Counted from the first letter of the stretch, positions 42,873-51,401 are shown. The stretch is 64,000 nucleotides of DNA from G963663365 sp963663365 (GCA_963663365.2 CAXXIH010000004.1:1178001-1242000), one strand, 5' to 3'. A program made the numbers and translations. The notes: generated by a model not told the origin, from the letters alone.

Positions 42873-44456
42873 GTGCCCTTACTGAGCTGGATCATATTCT
42901 TGCCGATGTTAGGCGCTTTCGTGTTGTTGCTGGCGGGCGGCAAACGTCCCGGCCCCTTACGCGGAATTGCCACTGCGGTGACGATTGTCGACTTGTTGTT
43001 ATGTATTCGGCTTTGGTCGCAAGCGTCCGGGGCGGAAAGCAGCGGAATTTATTTGTTTTCCCATGTGATCGATTGGGTTCCCGCTGTCGGTTTCCGGTAT
43101 GCCGTGGGCGTCGATGGCCTGGCGGTGGTGATGGTCACGTTAACAGCGTTCATCAGCGCGCTTTGTATCCCCGCATCATTCAAATACATCCAGAAACGTG
43201 AAAAGTCCTATTACATCCTGATGCTGCTTTTGCAGACGGGTATGATGGGGACTTTTATGGCTACCGACCTTTTGCTCTTCTTCCTTTTCTGGGAGTTGAT
43301 GCTGGTGCCGATGTATTTGTTGATCGGCATTTGGGGCGGGAAGTTACGTATCTATGCCAGCCTTAAGTTCTTCCTTTATACGGCGTTCGGATCGGCATTG
43401 ATGCTGATTGCGATTTTCTGTTTGGCATTCCATATCTGGGATCCGCAATGGACCGGCCCGCTGTCGTTCTCTTTTGAGACTCTGATTGAGGCGGGTGTTC
43501 CCGAGAATTTCCAGGTTTGGATGTTTGCAGCGTTCTTCTTGGCGTTTGCGATCAAGATGCCGCTGTTCCCGGTTCACACGTGGCTGCCGTATGCGCACAC
43601 CGAAGCCCCGACAGCCGGTTCTGTGATTTTGGCGGGCATTCTGTTGAAGACCGGTATTTACGGTTATCTGCGTTTTGCCGTGCCGTTGTTCCCGTATGGC
43701 GCAAAAGTTTTTGCTCCGGTGCTTTTGACTCTGGGATTGATCGGTATTGTCTATGGCGCGTTGCTGGCGCTGGTGCAGACCGATGTGAAACGGTTGGTTG
43801 CCTATTCGTCTGTGAGCCATATGGGGACCTTGGTTGTCGGTCTCTACGCGGCGAATCTTGCCGGTGTTTCAGGCGGCATCATGCAGATGATTAACCATGG
43901 CCTTTCGACGGGTGCACTGTTTCTTGTTGTCGGCATGATCTATGAACGGCGTCATACCCGGGATATCGCCGATTTCGGCGGTCTATCGAAAGTGATGCCG
44001 GTTTATGCTGCGTTTTTTATGCTGTTTACGCTGTCATCGATTGGTTTGCCGGGCCTGAATGGTTTTGTCGGCGAATTTCTTATCTTTGTAGGACTTGCCC
44101 AACGCAGCATTATCGGATTGGTGATTGCAGTCACAGGCGTGATTCTTGGCGCGGTCTATATGCTCTGGCTGTATCAGCGCGTGTTCTTTGGTGAAGTCAC
44201 AAACGACAAAAATCGTGGATTGACCGATTTGGATACGCGTGAAGTTTTGATTTTAACGGCTCTTCTGCTGGTCTGCATTTGGATCGGACTCTATCCCGCT
44301 CCGGTGCTGGATATGATTCAGCCAAGCACGGAACGGATTGTGGATGCAATGACTTGGTCTACCGATCCAACTTGGTCGGATACTTTCCATGCCAGTATGC
44401 CTGCGGTTCCTGAGATTCTGGATGTACATGGAGCAGCAGGTGCATCCGGCCATTAG
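42873..44456 (+). CDS. nuoM: NADH-quinone oxidoreductase subunit M
   Basis: A 527-residue antiporter-like subunit. FFLFWELMLVPMYLLIGIWGG with the essential Glu, KMPLFPVHTWLPYAHTEAPTAGSVILAGILLKTGIYG, and FTLSSIGLPGLNGFVGEFLIF identify NuoM. GTG start after GAGGATTAGAGG. Last gene of the cluster, followed by about 150 bp without an obvious intrinsic terminator. Confidence 0.97.
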   Translation: MPLLSWIIFLPMLGAFVLLLAGGKRPGPLRGIATAVTIVDLLLCIRLWSQASGAESSGIYLFSHVIDWVPAVGFRYAVGVDGLAVVMVTLTAFISALCIPASFKYIQKREKSYYILMLLLQTGMMGTFMATDLLLFFLFWELMLVPMYLLIGIWGGKLRIYASLKFFLYTAFGSALMLIAIFCLAFHIWDPQWTGPLSFSFETLIEAGVPENFQVWMFAAFFLAFAIKMPLFPVHTWLPYAHTEAPTAGSVILAGILLKTGIYGYLRFAVPLFPYGAKVFAPVLLTLGLIGIVYGALLALVQTDVKRLVAYSSVSHMGTLVVGLYAANLAGVSGGIMQMINHGLSTGALFLVVGMIYERRHTRDIADFGGLSKVMPVYAAFFMLFTLSSIGLPGLNGFVGEFLIFVGLAQRSIIGLVIAVTGVILGAVYMLWLYQRVFFGEVTNDKNRGLTDLDTREVLILTALLLVCIWIGLYPAPVLDMIQPSTERIVDAMTWSTDPTWSDTFHASMPAVPEILDVHGAAGASGH

Positions 44457-44605
44457 GTTTCTACGGTAATTTCCCCCTGCCTTGGACGTCGATTACGAAA
44501 GCAATAGGCTTATCAAAGCGTATCAATCATCGTCTCTTGGGCATGCGAACATAGCGGTATTGCGATTGAGCGGCATAATTCCGGGCATTTGAGTGGATAA
44601 TCAGC

Positions 44606-45025
44606 ATGAAAATGAGCAAGAACAAACCATATTTGAACCTGAATTGGGGACTCGGCATCAGCCTTTTCATGATTATCTGTCTGCTGGGCGGCTGCGCCAG
44701 TAAGGGAGATACCGTGTCAGATAAGCTGATGTTCTGGAAAGAATCCGAGCCGATTCGAATCCGGCCCAAGCGTTACGATGGGGTCGCACCACAAAGCACT
44801 CCGTCAGCGGAGTCATCGACTAGTTCGGCTGTGGAATCAACCGATGCATCAGCGGTGGCGCCTACTTCGGAACCGAATGCGGAAGCTTCAGAGGAAAGCC
44901 AAAGTGACGATCCTTATGAAGGAATGAGCGCGGCAGAACGCAAGCAGATGGAGAAGATCGAACGTGAAGCCGAAGCCATCCGCAAATCAGAACGTGTAAA
45001 GTCCCGTTTATTCAGGGGATTGTGA
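44606..45025 (+). CDS. Small lipoprotein
   Basis: A 139-residue exported protein with a lipoprotein signal: basic N-terminus, hydrophobic stretch, and lipobox LGGC with Cys30. The mature part is low-complexity, rich in Ser/Ala/Glu/Pro, and ends in a charged helix (AERKQMEKIEREAEAIRKSERVKSRLFRGL). The anchoring to a membrane is well supported; the function is unknown. ATG 44606 has a second ATG two codons later. It precedes the tRNA-Val gene. Confidence 0.7.
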   Translation: MKMSKNKPYLNLNWGLGISLFMIICLLGGCASKGDTVSDKLMFWKESEPIRIRPKRYDGVAPQSTPSAESSTSSAVESTDASAVAPTSEPNAEASEESQSDDPYEGMSAAERKQMEKIEREAEAIRKSERVKSRLFRGL

Positions 45026-45066
45026 GAATTCGTGGGCGCAGTAGCAACCGATTACCGCTTTAAGGA

Positions 45067-45095
45067 TTGACCCTGCTGTAGGAGATTGCTAGTTT
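45067..45095 (+). promoter_or_regulatory. Possible tRNA-Val promoter
   Basis: TTGACC (45067-45072), 17 bases, TAGTTT (45090-45095), about 20 bases before the first base of the tRNA. The -10 match is weak. Confidence 0.3.
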
Positions 45096-45115
45096 CGCAT
45101 TTCGCTTAAAATGTC

Positions 45116-45190
<75 letters not shown>

Positions 45191-45386
45191 TTTGTGTTGC
45201 AACGCGGTGGGCCTGCCCGTACCCGGGGCGATTCCAGCTAGCCGTCGACTAGTTATGGAGCCAGCCTTGTGGACAGTCCTCAAAAATGAATAAATAACAA
45301 GCCGTACAAGCCCAATTGGCACCGTAGGCGGGTATCATCATTTCGATCCGGGCTGAGTGCGGTATTCATATACCGTTTCCGTTGCT

Positions 45387-45412
45387 GACCATTGGCATTT
45401 GTGGTCGTTTTT
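45387..45412 (+). terminator. Weak hairpin with T-run upstream of infC
   Basis: GACCA (45387-45391) and TGGTC (45402-45406) form a 5-bp stem, followed by GTTTTT. It lies in the 311-bp gap between tRNA-Val and infC, about 90 bases before the infC start, and may be an attenuator or terminate read-through from the tRNA. A second small hairpin (CGGTAT-TCAT-ATACCG) lies shortly before it. No gene is seen in this gap. Confidence 0.35.
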
Positions 45413-45501
45413 GACTACGATTTGCGCTACTCGTACACTGTACGCTACGGACAGCGATGTGCTGACGGTTGAATTCGCCGAGGTAAGGAAGGAGTTCGGT
45501 C

Positions 45502-46245
45502 ATTAGGAAAAGACGACGTCCCCAACGGCCAGATCGAAGCCCTGTGGATGATACACGGATCAATGAGCGGATACGCGTTCGTGAAGTTCGTTTGATTGAT
45601 GATACGGGTGAGCACACCGGTATCGTCTCGACACATGAGGCTATGGCAAGGGCACAAAGAGCTGGTTTGGATTTGGTTGAAATTAGCGACAAATCCAAGC
45701 CGCCCGTTTGCCGGATCATGGATTACGGCCAGTTCCTTTACCAAAAGGCGAAGAAACTTAAGGATTCACGAAAGAAACTTAAGAAAATTGTCGTCAAAGA
45801 AGTCAAAATGCGGCCCAAGATCGGGCAGGGCGACTATCAGACTAAACTGAAGCACGCCATCGGATTTCTGGAGCACGGCGATAAAGTCAAGTTTTTGATG
45901 CAATTTCGGGGGCGTGAAAACGCTCACCGGGATATTGGAGCCGAGATTCTGCAAAAGGTAATCGCGGACCTGGACGGAATCGGAACGGCCGAAGCGCAGC
46001 CACGCATGGAAGGCCAGTTTATGAATATGGTTGTGGCCCCGGATGCGGGGATGCTGCGTCGTGTACAACGTGAGCGAGGCGCCCCAAAGGCGAAGTCAGA
46101 CGAGAAACCAAAAAAGGCCGATGCTGAGGATGAAATCCCGGAATTCGAAGACGGGGAAGATAGCCCGGCTGAAAGCCAGACTGAGTTGATAAAGGAGAAC
46201 GACGTGGAAGAAGCGCCTGCGAGCGTTTCCAGCGTCGAGTCATAA
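45502..46245 (+). CDS. infC: Translation initiation factor IF-3 (AUU start)
   Basis: A 247-residue IF3. The N-terminal domain has DDTRINERIRVREVRLIDDTGEHTGIV; the linker is Lys-rich (KKLKDSRKKLKKI); the C-terminal domain has KIGQGDYQTKLKHAIGFLEHGDKVKFLMQFRGRE. IF3 keeps 30S subunits free and checks the start codon. The start is placed at ATT 45502, seven bases after GGAAGGAG: the frame is open there and gives a basic N-terminus (RKRRRPQRPDRSP), whereas the first regular codon, GTG 45544, has no ribosome-binding site. AUU is the known autoregulatory start of infC in E. coli. After MNMVVAP the protein continues with about 70 extra, mostly acidic residues. Confidence 0.93.
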   Translation: MRKRRRPQRPDRSPVDDTRINERIRVREVRLIDDTGEHTGIVSTHEAMARAQRAGLDLVEISDKSKPPVCRIMDYGQFLYQKAKKLKDSRKKLKKIVVKEVKMRPKIGQGDYQTKLKHAIGFLEHGDKVKFLMQFRGRENAHRDIGAEILQKVIADLDGIGTAEAQPRMEGQFMNMVVAPDAGMLRRVQRERGAPKAKSDEKPKKADAEDEIPEFEDGEDSPAESQTELIKENDVEEAPASVSSVES

Positions 46246-46247
46246 TT

Positions 46248-46451
46248 ATGGCCAAAGGTCCCAAAATGAAAACAAACCGGGGTGCCGCAAAACGCTTTCG
46301 GCTCACCTCGAAAGGCAAAGTCCGCCGCCAACGCGCGTATCACAGCCATTTGAACACCTGCAAGACAACCAAGCAGAAGCGCAACTTCCGTAAGGGCGCC
46401 CTGGTTGATTCAGGCGATGAGTACCGCGTAAAACGTATGCTCTGCGTATAA
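46248..46451 (+). CDS. rpmI: 50S ribosomal protein L35
   Basis: A 67-residue basic protein: KGPKMKTNRGAAKRFRLTSKGKVRRQRAYHSHLN, typical of L35. Only two bases separate it from the infC stop, and the order infC-rpmI-rplT is conserved in bacteria. ATG start. Confidence 0.97.
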   Translation: MAKGPKMKTNRGAAKRFRLTSKGKVRRQRAYHSHLNTCKTTKQKRNFRKGALVDSGDEYRVKRMLCV

Positions 46452-46503
46452 GGCGGACCGGTTTAATTATCATTGCTAAATAGATCTGTTTGGAGGAATC
46501 GAA

Positions 46504-46845
46504 ATGCCTCGTTCCAGTAATAATGTTGCCTCCCGGCAACGCCGGAAAAAATTGCTGAAAGAAGCCAGCGGCTTTCGCGGCCGTCGTAAAAACCTAATCC
46601 GTTCGGCAAAAGACGGTGTCATGAAGGCCGGCTCCTATGCTTACCGTGACCGCCGGGTCCGGAAACGTGAATTCCGCCGTCTGTGGATTACCCGTATCAG
46701 CGCCGCCGCAAAGATGGCGGGGACCTCATATAGCACGCTGATTGGCAAGCTGAATGCGGCGGGCGTCGAGATCGACCGGAAGGCTTTGTCCGAACTGGCG
46801 ATTGCAGATTATGCGGCGTTTAAAAGCCTGGTTGAATCGGTTTGA
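46504..46845 (+). CDS. rplT: 50S ribosomal protein L20
   Basis: A 113-residue basic RNA-binding protein: RRKKLLKEASGFRGRRKNLIRSAKDGVMKAGSYAYRDRRVRKREFRRLWITRI is nearly diagnostic, and the C-terminal globular part (YSTLIGKLNAAGVEIDRKALSELA) is complete. In other bacteria L20 represses its own operon by binding leader RNA; the binding structure is not identified here. GGAGG before the ATG. Followed by a strong terminator. Confidence 0.97.
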   Translation: MPRSSNNVASRQRRKKLLKEASGFRGRRKNLIRSAKDGVMKAGSYAYRDRRVRKREFRRLWITRISAAAKMAGTSYSTLIGKLNAAGVEIDRKALSELAIADYAAFKSLVESV

Positions 46846-46905
46846 GCCGCAGGACCGGACTTTAGTGCGGATACGCTAAAGACATTCATAATTCGATAAC
46901 TTGGC

Positions 46906-46942
46906 AACGGCCACGGCTCCATTGGACCGTGGCTGTTTGTTT
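46906..46942 (+). terminator. Intrinsic terminator after rplT
   Basis: Core stem GCCACGG (46910-46916) with CCGTGGC (46927-46933), extendable outward by several A-T, G-T and C-G pairs, followed by TTTGTTT. It ends the infC-rpmI-rplT unit before pheS, but could equally act as a pheS attenuator. Confidence 0.8.
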
Positions 46943-47126
46943 GAAGGGCGGTTATAAGGTTTAGATAGGAGTAATAGGAACGGTTTTCAGAGTTCCGGGT
47001 TTTTGGCGTGCGGCTCATCAGGAGATTCGCCCTCCCACGCGGTCCCGCGTGGCTCGGCGGGAAGTCGCGTCCTCCCGGATGGGATTTGAAAGCCCGCTCC
47101 AAGTACTTCGCATCTCAAATGGAGTG

Positions 47127-48155
47127 ATGAAATTGGCCACTGAGACTATCGACGGCATTTTGAGCAGCATTGCTGAAATCGCAAAAACGGCTGAAGACGA
47201 CCTACGGGCCGCTGAGAGTGAATCAGACCTTTATGACCGCAAGGTCAAGTACTTGGGCAAAAAGGGTTCACTGAAGGCGATTATGCGCAACGTGGGCCAA
47301 CTTTCGGCTGAAGACCGGCCCAAGGTCGGCCAAGAGGCTAATGTCATCTCACGGCGTTTGGAGGCCCTCTACCAAGAGTTGGTGGATGAGATGAAGCGTA
47401 AAGTGACAGCGGCCTCACTGGCGCATGATCAGGCCGATATCACTTTGCCGGGAACCGGTTTGCCAAACGGCTCAGCCCATCCCCTAACACTGATCACTCG
47501 TGAAGTCGAAGCGTTCTTTACGCGGCTCGGATTCGATATTGCCATCGGTCCTGAGATCGAGACTGATTATTACAATTTTGAAGCATTGAATATTCCGCCC
47601 GACCATCCGGCGCGGGAGATGCAAGATACGTTCTATATGGAAGACGGCCGTGTTTTGCGAACGCAAACCTCTGATGTGCAGATTCATTATATGGAGTCGC
47701 ACAAACCGCCGTTGCGGATTATTTCACCCGGGCGTGTGTACCGGTGCGATGCCGATCAAACACATTCACCGATGTTTCATCAGATCGAAGGGTTACTGGT
47801 CGATAAGCGAGTAACCTTTACCGATTTGAAAGGAACTTTGGCCGAATTGGTCAAACATCTGTTTCCACAAGCGAAACAGACTCGTTTCCGGCCCAGCTTT
47901 TTTCCATTCACGGAGCCCAGCGCGGAAGTCGATATGGAGTTTGAAACACCTAAAGGCACACGTTGGCTGGAGATCGGCGGTTGTGGCATGGTCGATCCCG
48001 CGGTTTTCGAAAAAGTCGGCTACGATCCCGAAGAATGGACCGGGTGGGCATTCGGTTTGGGTGTGGAACGTATCGCCATGCTGAAATACGGAATTACGGA
48101 TATCCGCACATTCTACGAGAACGACGTACGCTTTTTGTCACAGTTTGCGGGATAA
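47127..48155 (+). CDS. pheS: Phenylalanine-tRNA ligase alpha subunit
   Basis: A protein of about 342 residues. The N-terminal coiled coil (LYDRKVKYLGKKGSLKAIMRNV) binds tRNA; the class II core contains HPLTLITREVEAFFTRLGF, motif 2 (GRVYRCDADQTHSPMFHQIEGLLVD) and motif 3 (GWAFGLGVERIAMLKYGI). FRPSFFPFTEPSAEVD is the phenylalanine pocket region. It should pair with PheT as an alpha2-beta2 enzyme, but no pheT is found downstream; the next genes are unrelated and on the other strand. The start is uncertain among GTG 47124, ATG 47127 and TTG 47133, since GGAG at 47121 is closest in spacing to the TTG. Confidence 0.95.
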   Translation: MKLATETIDGILSSIAEIAKTAEDDLRAAESESDLYDRKVKYLGKKGSLKAIMRNVGQLSAEDRPKVGQEANVISRRLEALYQELVDEMKRKVTAASLAHDQADITLPGTGLPNGSAHPLTLITREVEAFFTRLGFDIAIGPEIETDYYNFEALNIPPDHPAREMQDTFYMEDGRVLRTQTSDVQIHYMESHKPPLRIISPGRVYRCDADQTHSPMFHQIEGLLVDKRVTFTDLKGTLAELVKHLFPQAKQTRFRPSFFPFTEPSAEVDMEFETPKGTRWLEIGGCGMVDPAVFEKVGYDPEEWTGWAFGLGVERIAMLKYGITDIRTFYENDVRFLSQFAG

Positions 48156-48223
48156 CTGAACTCTTGCAGCTTGTTGGCATCTAAGTTTTGAGCGCAAAAC
48201 TGCAAACAGGCAGGGCGGCTGTT

Positions 48224-48469
48224 TTACCTTCCGAATTCTTCTTTTCTGCGGGAGCGGCGAAACAGCAAGTAGAGAAGCGCGCCTATAACATGCGTAAAGA
48301 GAATAATCAAAATCCAGATGATTTTGTCATTGCCTTCACTCGGCTCATTGATAGCGCAATCCACGAGCATCCATATCCAGAAGATGGTGCCGAGAAGTCC
48401 ACATCCAATCGCAAAGAAAAAAAATAGAATCGGGAAAACTGCTATTGCCCCTGCTGCGCTAACGTCCAT
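48224..48469 (-). CDS. Small membrane protein with PLDc_N-like domain
   Basis: An 81-residue protein with two membrane helices. FWIWMLVDCAINEPSEGNDKIIWILIILFTHVIGALLYLLFRRSRR matches the PLDc_N pattern, where a WxxMLxDC motif follows the first helix and an RR-rich end follows the second. The start is ATG 48469, with AGGAG seven bases upstream; a longer frame to 48538 is not supported. Function unknown; such domains often precede phospholipase D or stand alone as membrane anchors. Confidence 0.72.
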   Translation of the reverse strand: MDVSAAGAIAVFPILFFFFAIGCGLLGTIFWIWMLVDCAINEPSEGNDKIIWILIILFTHVIGALLYLLFRRSRRKEEFGR

Positions 48470-48785
48470 AAAAAACTCCTTCTGCCTTTTGTCACCCTGA
48501 TATTTGCTTCCGCCCCGCCGGTTTGCGGTACGGAACAAAATTTTATTCCCATCTATTCCATACGTAAACCAGGACTCATTTCTTTATTACCATCAGTGCC
48601 AAACCTTGACATGAAGATGGCAAAATAAGTTATGAGTGGTGTTTGCCGTATCGGATGATTGGATGGATTGAAGTGTTTGGGCCGGTTAATTCAAATAGGG
48701 CCGCTCTCGGCGGGAGAGCGGCCCCATTCGGCTGGGTAATAACGAACCGGATCAATGATCCCGGTGGGCAAAATTCAAATACAGA

Positions 48786-49205
48786 CTATGTGCGATCCAG
48801 AAGCCAGCTGAACGATGAGAAAAGTGTTTTGGGCTTCTTGACCGAAGCGGACATGCGGTTGGCCAGTGTTGGCAACTCCCGTGGCGCAGTTGCTTGGGGC
48901 GCCGCTGGTTGCGGGGCCGGCGCGGTCTCCGCTTGCTCTATCATGTCAAAGCTTTCCAACGGGGTTTGATTTAAAACCCGTGGTGTATGTTGTGTTTGCG
49001 GTGTTTGTTGGGGTGCCGCAACGGCAGCGGGACGGGGATTCCAATCCTCATGCCGATGTTTCTTTTTCGGGGATTTTTTCTCCAAATCTTTCCGATTGTA
49101 GGTTTGGTGGTCATAGTTAAAAAAGCAGTGGTAACAGACCACCATGCCATCGGCAGTGTTTCCCCCGCAAACGACGCATTTGTTAGTGCCCGGCTCTCCG
49201 GCCAT
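48786..49205 (-). CDS. Zinc-ribbon protein with proline-rich tail
   Basis: A 139-residue protein. C10, C13, C24 and C27 (CVVC...CYHC) form a compact zinc ribbon close to the N-terminus. A basic stretch follows (KDLEKKSPKKKHRHE), then a long Pro/Ala/Gln/Thr-rich tail with no fold signal. Start ATG 49205, preceded by GGAGGAGG. The leader contains a terminator-like hairpin about 60 nt upstream. Possibly a DNA- or RNA-binding or scaffold protein; not recognised as a known family. Confidence 0.65.
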   Translation of the reverse strand: MAGEPGTNKCVVCGGNTADGMVVCYHCFFNYDHQTYNRKDLEKKSPKKKHRHEDWNPRPAAVAAPQQTPQTQHTPRVLNQTPLESFDMIEQAETAPAPQPAAPQATAPRELPTLANRMSASVKKPKTLFSSFSWLLDRT

Positions 49206-49257
49206 AATCGGGTCCTCCTCCAAAGTCTTGAAAAATCCCTCGACCGGATGAGTAAGG

Positions 49258-49293
49258 AAAAAGACTGACAAAGCGGCCAAGCCGCTTTGAGTC
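49258..49293 (-). terminator. Terminator-like hairpin in the leader of the zinc-ribbon gene
   Basis: The 9-bp arms are 49281-49289 (GCCGCTTTG) and 49269-49277 (CAAAGCGGC) with a 3-base loop, plus outer GACT/AGTC pairs with a 2-base bulge. On the minus strand a run of five T follows (49262 down to 49258). It lies upstream of the zinc-ribbon gene, and no minus-strand gene exists further upstream for several kilobases, so attenuation of that gene is more likely than termination of another. Confidence 0.6.
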
Positions 49294-49582
49294 ACAGATC
49301 AGATATCATTTGCAAGAAAGGTGCCCGGGATTGCGTGGAAAGGTGATTCGTTTTGCGATCGTCTTCGGGTGCCTTTGTTCAGTCGTTATGCAAACGATCT
49401 ATGTGAGGTATCGGTAAACTGCAACAAAGCTTGAGTCCCTGTGAGCAAAAACATCCTAGCTCTAATCTTTTGAGTGGGTTTGAGATGGAACAACCAGCCT
49501 TGGATTGCATTTTCGCATCCCGTACAGGCATCCTTTAATCTCTCATTAGCGAAACGCATTATATTGAGACTGCGACCCCAAA

Positions 49583-50803
49583 ATGAAACGAAGTAACTCA
49601 CATTACCGGCCAATACCCCCCCTTAATACGCATATGGCATCCCCCAAAAGAGGACAAAAGGGGCGCAGGGGGTGTTTTTTTGCCGGGATTGCAATCTTGA
49701 TCCTTGCGGCCGGCCTTATGTTGTTCGGCAAAGGACTTTGGCTTCGATTTGTTCAATATCCACTGTTTAAACGGTCTTTGGAGAGTATGGCGCAGCAAAT
49801 TGAGGTCCCGGGTACAGAAGACCTGCATAAAACCGTACGCGCCGTGATTCTTCCGCATTCCTTGTTTGCCGAAGGAGACGCGGCCAATGGAGTCTTGAGC
49901 GCGGTTGCTGAGCAGACTTCGACTTCTGCCGTCTTGATTTCGAACCCGGCAAGCGAGGAGGAAGTGTGGATTTCACCGAGTAATGTTGTTGAGACCACTG
50001 GGGTTTCGATCTTTTGGGGGAATCCGGATAATGCTGCCAGTGGGCAGAATTCCAATGTCTCATGGCCGGATTTCAGCGCAAAAGCCATCTATTGCATCCA
50101 ACAAGATGTTTCTGCCGGGCAAAATGCCGCGGAAGATCCATCAAAAGCATGGAAATTATTGCTGCGGCAGAAGGGACGCGCCTTTTTATTGGATTGGCAT
50201 CGAAAATTCTTCGATCCACCTGAAGCGTCAATTAAGGCATGGGATGCTCTGAATTCGGGGTTGGCTCCCCATGCCGGAGTGCTTATTGCAGGAACCGATA
50301 CTGATGACAAGAAGTTGTCCGAATTGGCGGGTGATTCCCGAAATTTGGAGAATTTGTTTGCATTTGCGGCCAATTATGTGCTTATTCCCGCGGAATTCGA
50401 TGAGAACGACTCTGCAACGGAGGAAAACCAGGACACATTGGCCGGATTTATATGGGATGGCCTGCGCCAAGGGCACGTTTATTTTGCCTTCGATTGGCTA
50501 ATTCCGGCCCATGAAGTGGTTTTTACAGCGGATAGTCCGGTACTAGATCGCGGTATGGGATTGATGGGAGATTTTGTCCCCTATCATCGAGGCATCACGC
50601 TCTATGCCGGAGTTCCTGTACCTTGTCGTTTGCACCTATTGCGTGATGGCGAGATTGTGCAAACGTCGGAAGACGTTTCTGAAATGGAATACTTAGTAGA
50701 CGAACCCGGCGTCTATCGTTTGGAAGCCTGGCTGGACATACTGGGGCAATCCTATCCGTGGATTTACACAAATCCTATCTGTATCGCGAAATCCTCAGGT
50801 TAA
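49583..50803 (+). CDS. Membrane-anchored degenerate PHP-like protein
   Basis: A 406-residue protein with an N-terminal membrane anchor (about residues 30-50) and a large extracytoplasmic part. The second half (WDALNSGLAPHAGVLIAGTD, then GFIWDGLRQGHVYFAFDWLIP, then VYRLEAWLDILGQSYPWIYTNPICI) follows the C-terminal layout of PHP-family phosphoesterases. The metal-binding motifs expected for that family are not kept: the first HxH segment reads RAVILPHSLFAEGD and the late SDAH motif reads TDTDD. So it may be a non-catalytic relative; the homology itself is an inference from pattern. Start: ATG 49583 or ATG 49634, neither with a good ribosome-binding site. Thirteen bases before a flavodoxin-fold gene. 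Confidence 0.55.
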   Translation: MKRSNSHYRPIPPLNTHMASPKRGQKGRRGCFFAGIAILILAAGLMLFGKGLWLRFVQYPLFKRSLESMAQQIEVPGTEDLHKTVRAVILPHSLFAEGDAANGVLSAVAEQTSTSAVLISNPASEEEVWISPSNVVETTGVSIFWGNPDNAASGQNSNVSWPDFSAKAIYCIQQDVSAGQNAAEDPSKAWKLLLRQKGRAFLLDWHRKFFDPPEASIKAWDALNSGLAPHAGVLIAGTDTDDKKLSELAGDSRNLENLFAFAANYVLIPAEFDENDSATEENQDTLAGFIWDGLRQGHVYFAFDWLIPAHEVVFTADSPVLDRGMGLMGDFVPYHRGITLYAGVPVPCRLHLLRDGEIVQTSEDVSEMEYLVDEPGVYRLEAWLDILGQSYPWIYTNPICIAKSSG

Positions 50804-50816
50804 TTGGAGTGGCGGC

Positions 50817-51401
50817 ATGGCGGGCAAAAAGGTTGTGGCGCTTTTCGGCAGCTATGAGCGAGGCAAATACTCCGATTTTTCGTTGAATGTGCTGCTGGAC
50901 CGGCTTGTATCGCTAAGGCCTGAGTTGGCAATCGAAAGGCATGTTTTGCCTGAATTGTTTAGAGAGCTGGCCACTGAAGAGACCTTGGACCATCCCGATG
51001 CGCTTTTTCAACAGATCGGAGACAGTATTATGGAAAGCGATCTGCTGATAATTGGCTCGCCGCTTTACAATTTCACGTATTCTCCGTATCTGCATACGCT
51101 TTTTCACCGTCTTCGGAATCGCTTCTTGACGTTTGATGACTCGGGCAATGTCACCGGCCGTTACATGGGGGGGCGCCGAGTGTTCGCGGTCTTCACCGGG
51201 CGCGGTTCACGTCTGCGGTGGTGGGCGTTGATGCGTTGGCTGCTTGTGGGTCAATTCTCGTTTATGTTTCGATTTTGGGGAGGAGAGGTTATGGGATATT
51301 GTTTTCTTCCCGGATGTCATCCTGGGATGTTAGATCGAAAACGGACTGAAATTGAACAAACGATGACTCAGGTAGCTCATCGGCTTGCATCCAAGATCTA
51401 A
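50817..51401 (+). CDS. Flavodoxin-fold NAD(P)H oxidoreductase
   Basis: A 194-residue protein with the flavodoxin-like fold of NADPH-dependent FMN reductases and AcpD-type azoreductases: KKVVALFGSYERGKYSDFSLNVLLDRL for the phosphate loop, then ESDLLIIGSPLYNFTYSPYLHTLFHRL for the second flavin loop, and RRVFAVFTGRG for the third. It should bind FMN and transfer two electrons to a quinone, azo or similar compound. Next to the PHP-like gene, probably co-transcribed. Confidence 0.82.
   Translation: MAGKKVVALFGSYERGKYSDFSLNVLLDRLVSLRPELAIERHVLPELFRELATEETLDHPDALFQQIGDSIMESDLLIIGSPLYNFTYSPYLHTLFHRLRNRFLTFDDSGNVTGRYMGGRRVFAVFTGRGSRLRWWALMRWLLVGQFSFMFRFWGGEVMGYCFLPGCHPGMLDRKRTEIEQTMTQVAHRLASKI

Noticed and set aside
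45107..45112. TAAAAT as -10 box of tRNA-Val
   Set aside because: It is only four bases before the first tRNA base, so transcription would start inside the tRNA.
48188..48427. Small plus-strand gene after pheS
   Set aside because: It is antisense to the PLDc_N-like membrane protein, which has a good ribosome-binding site and a recognisable domain.
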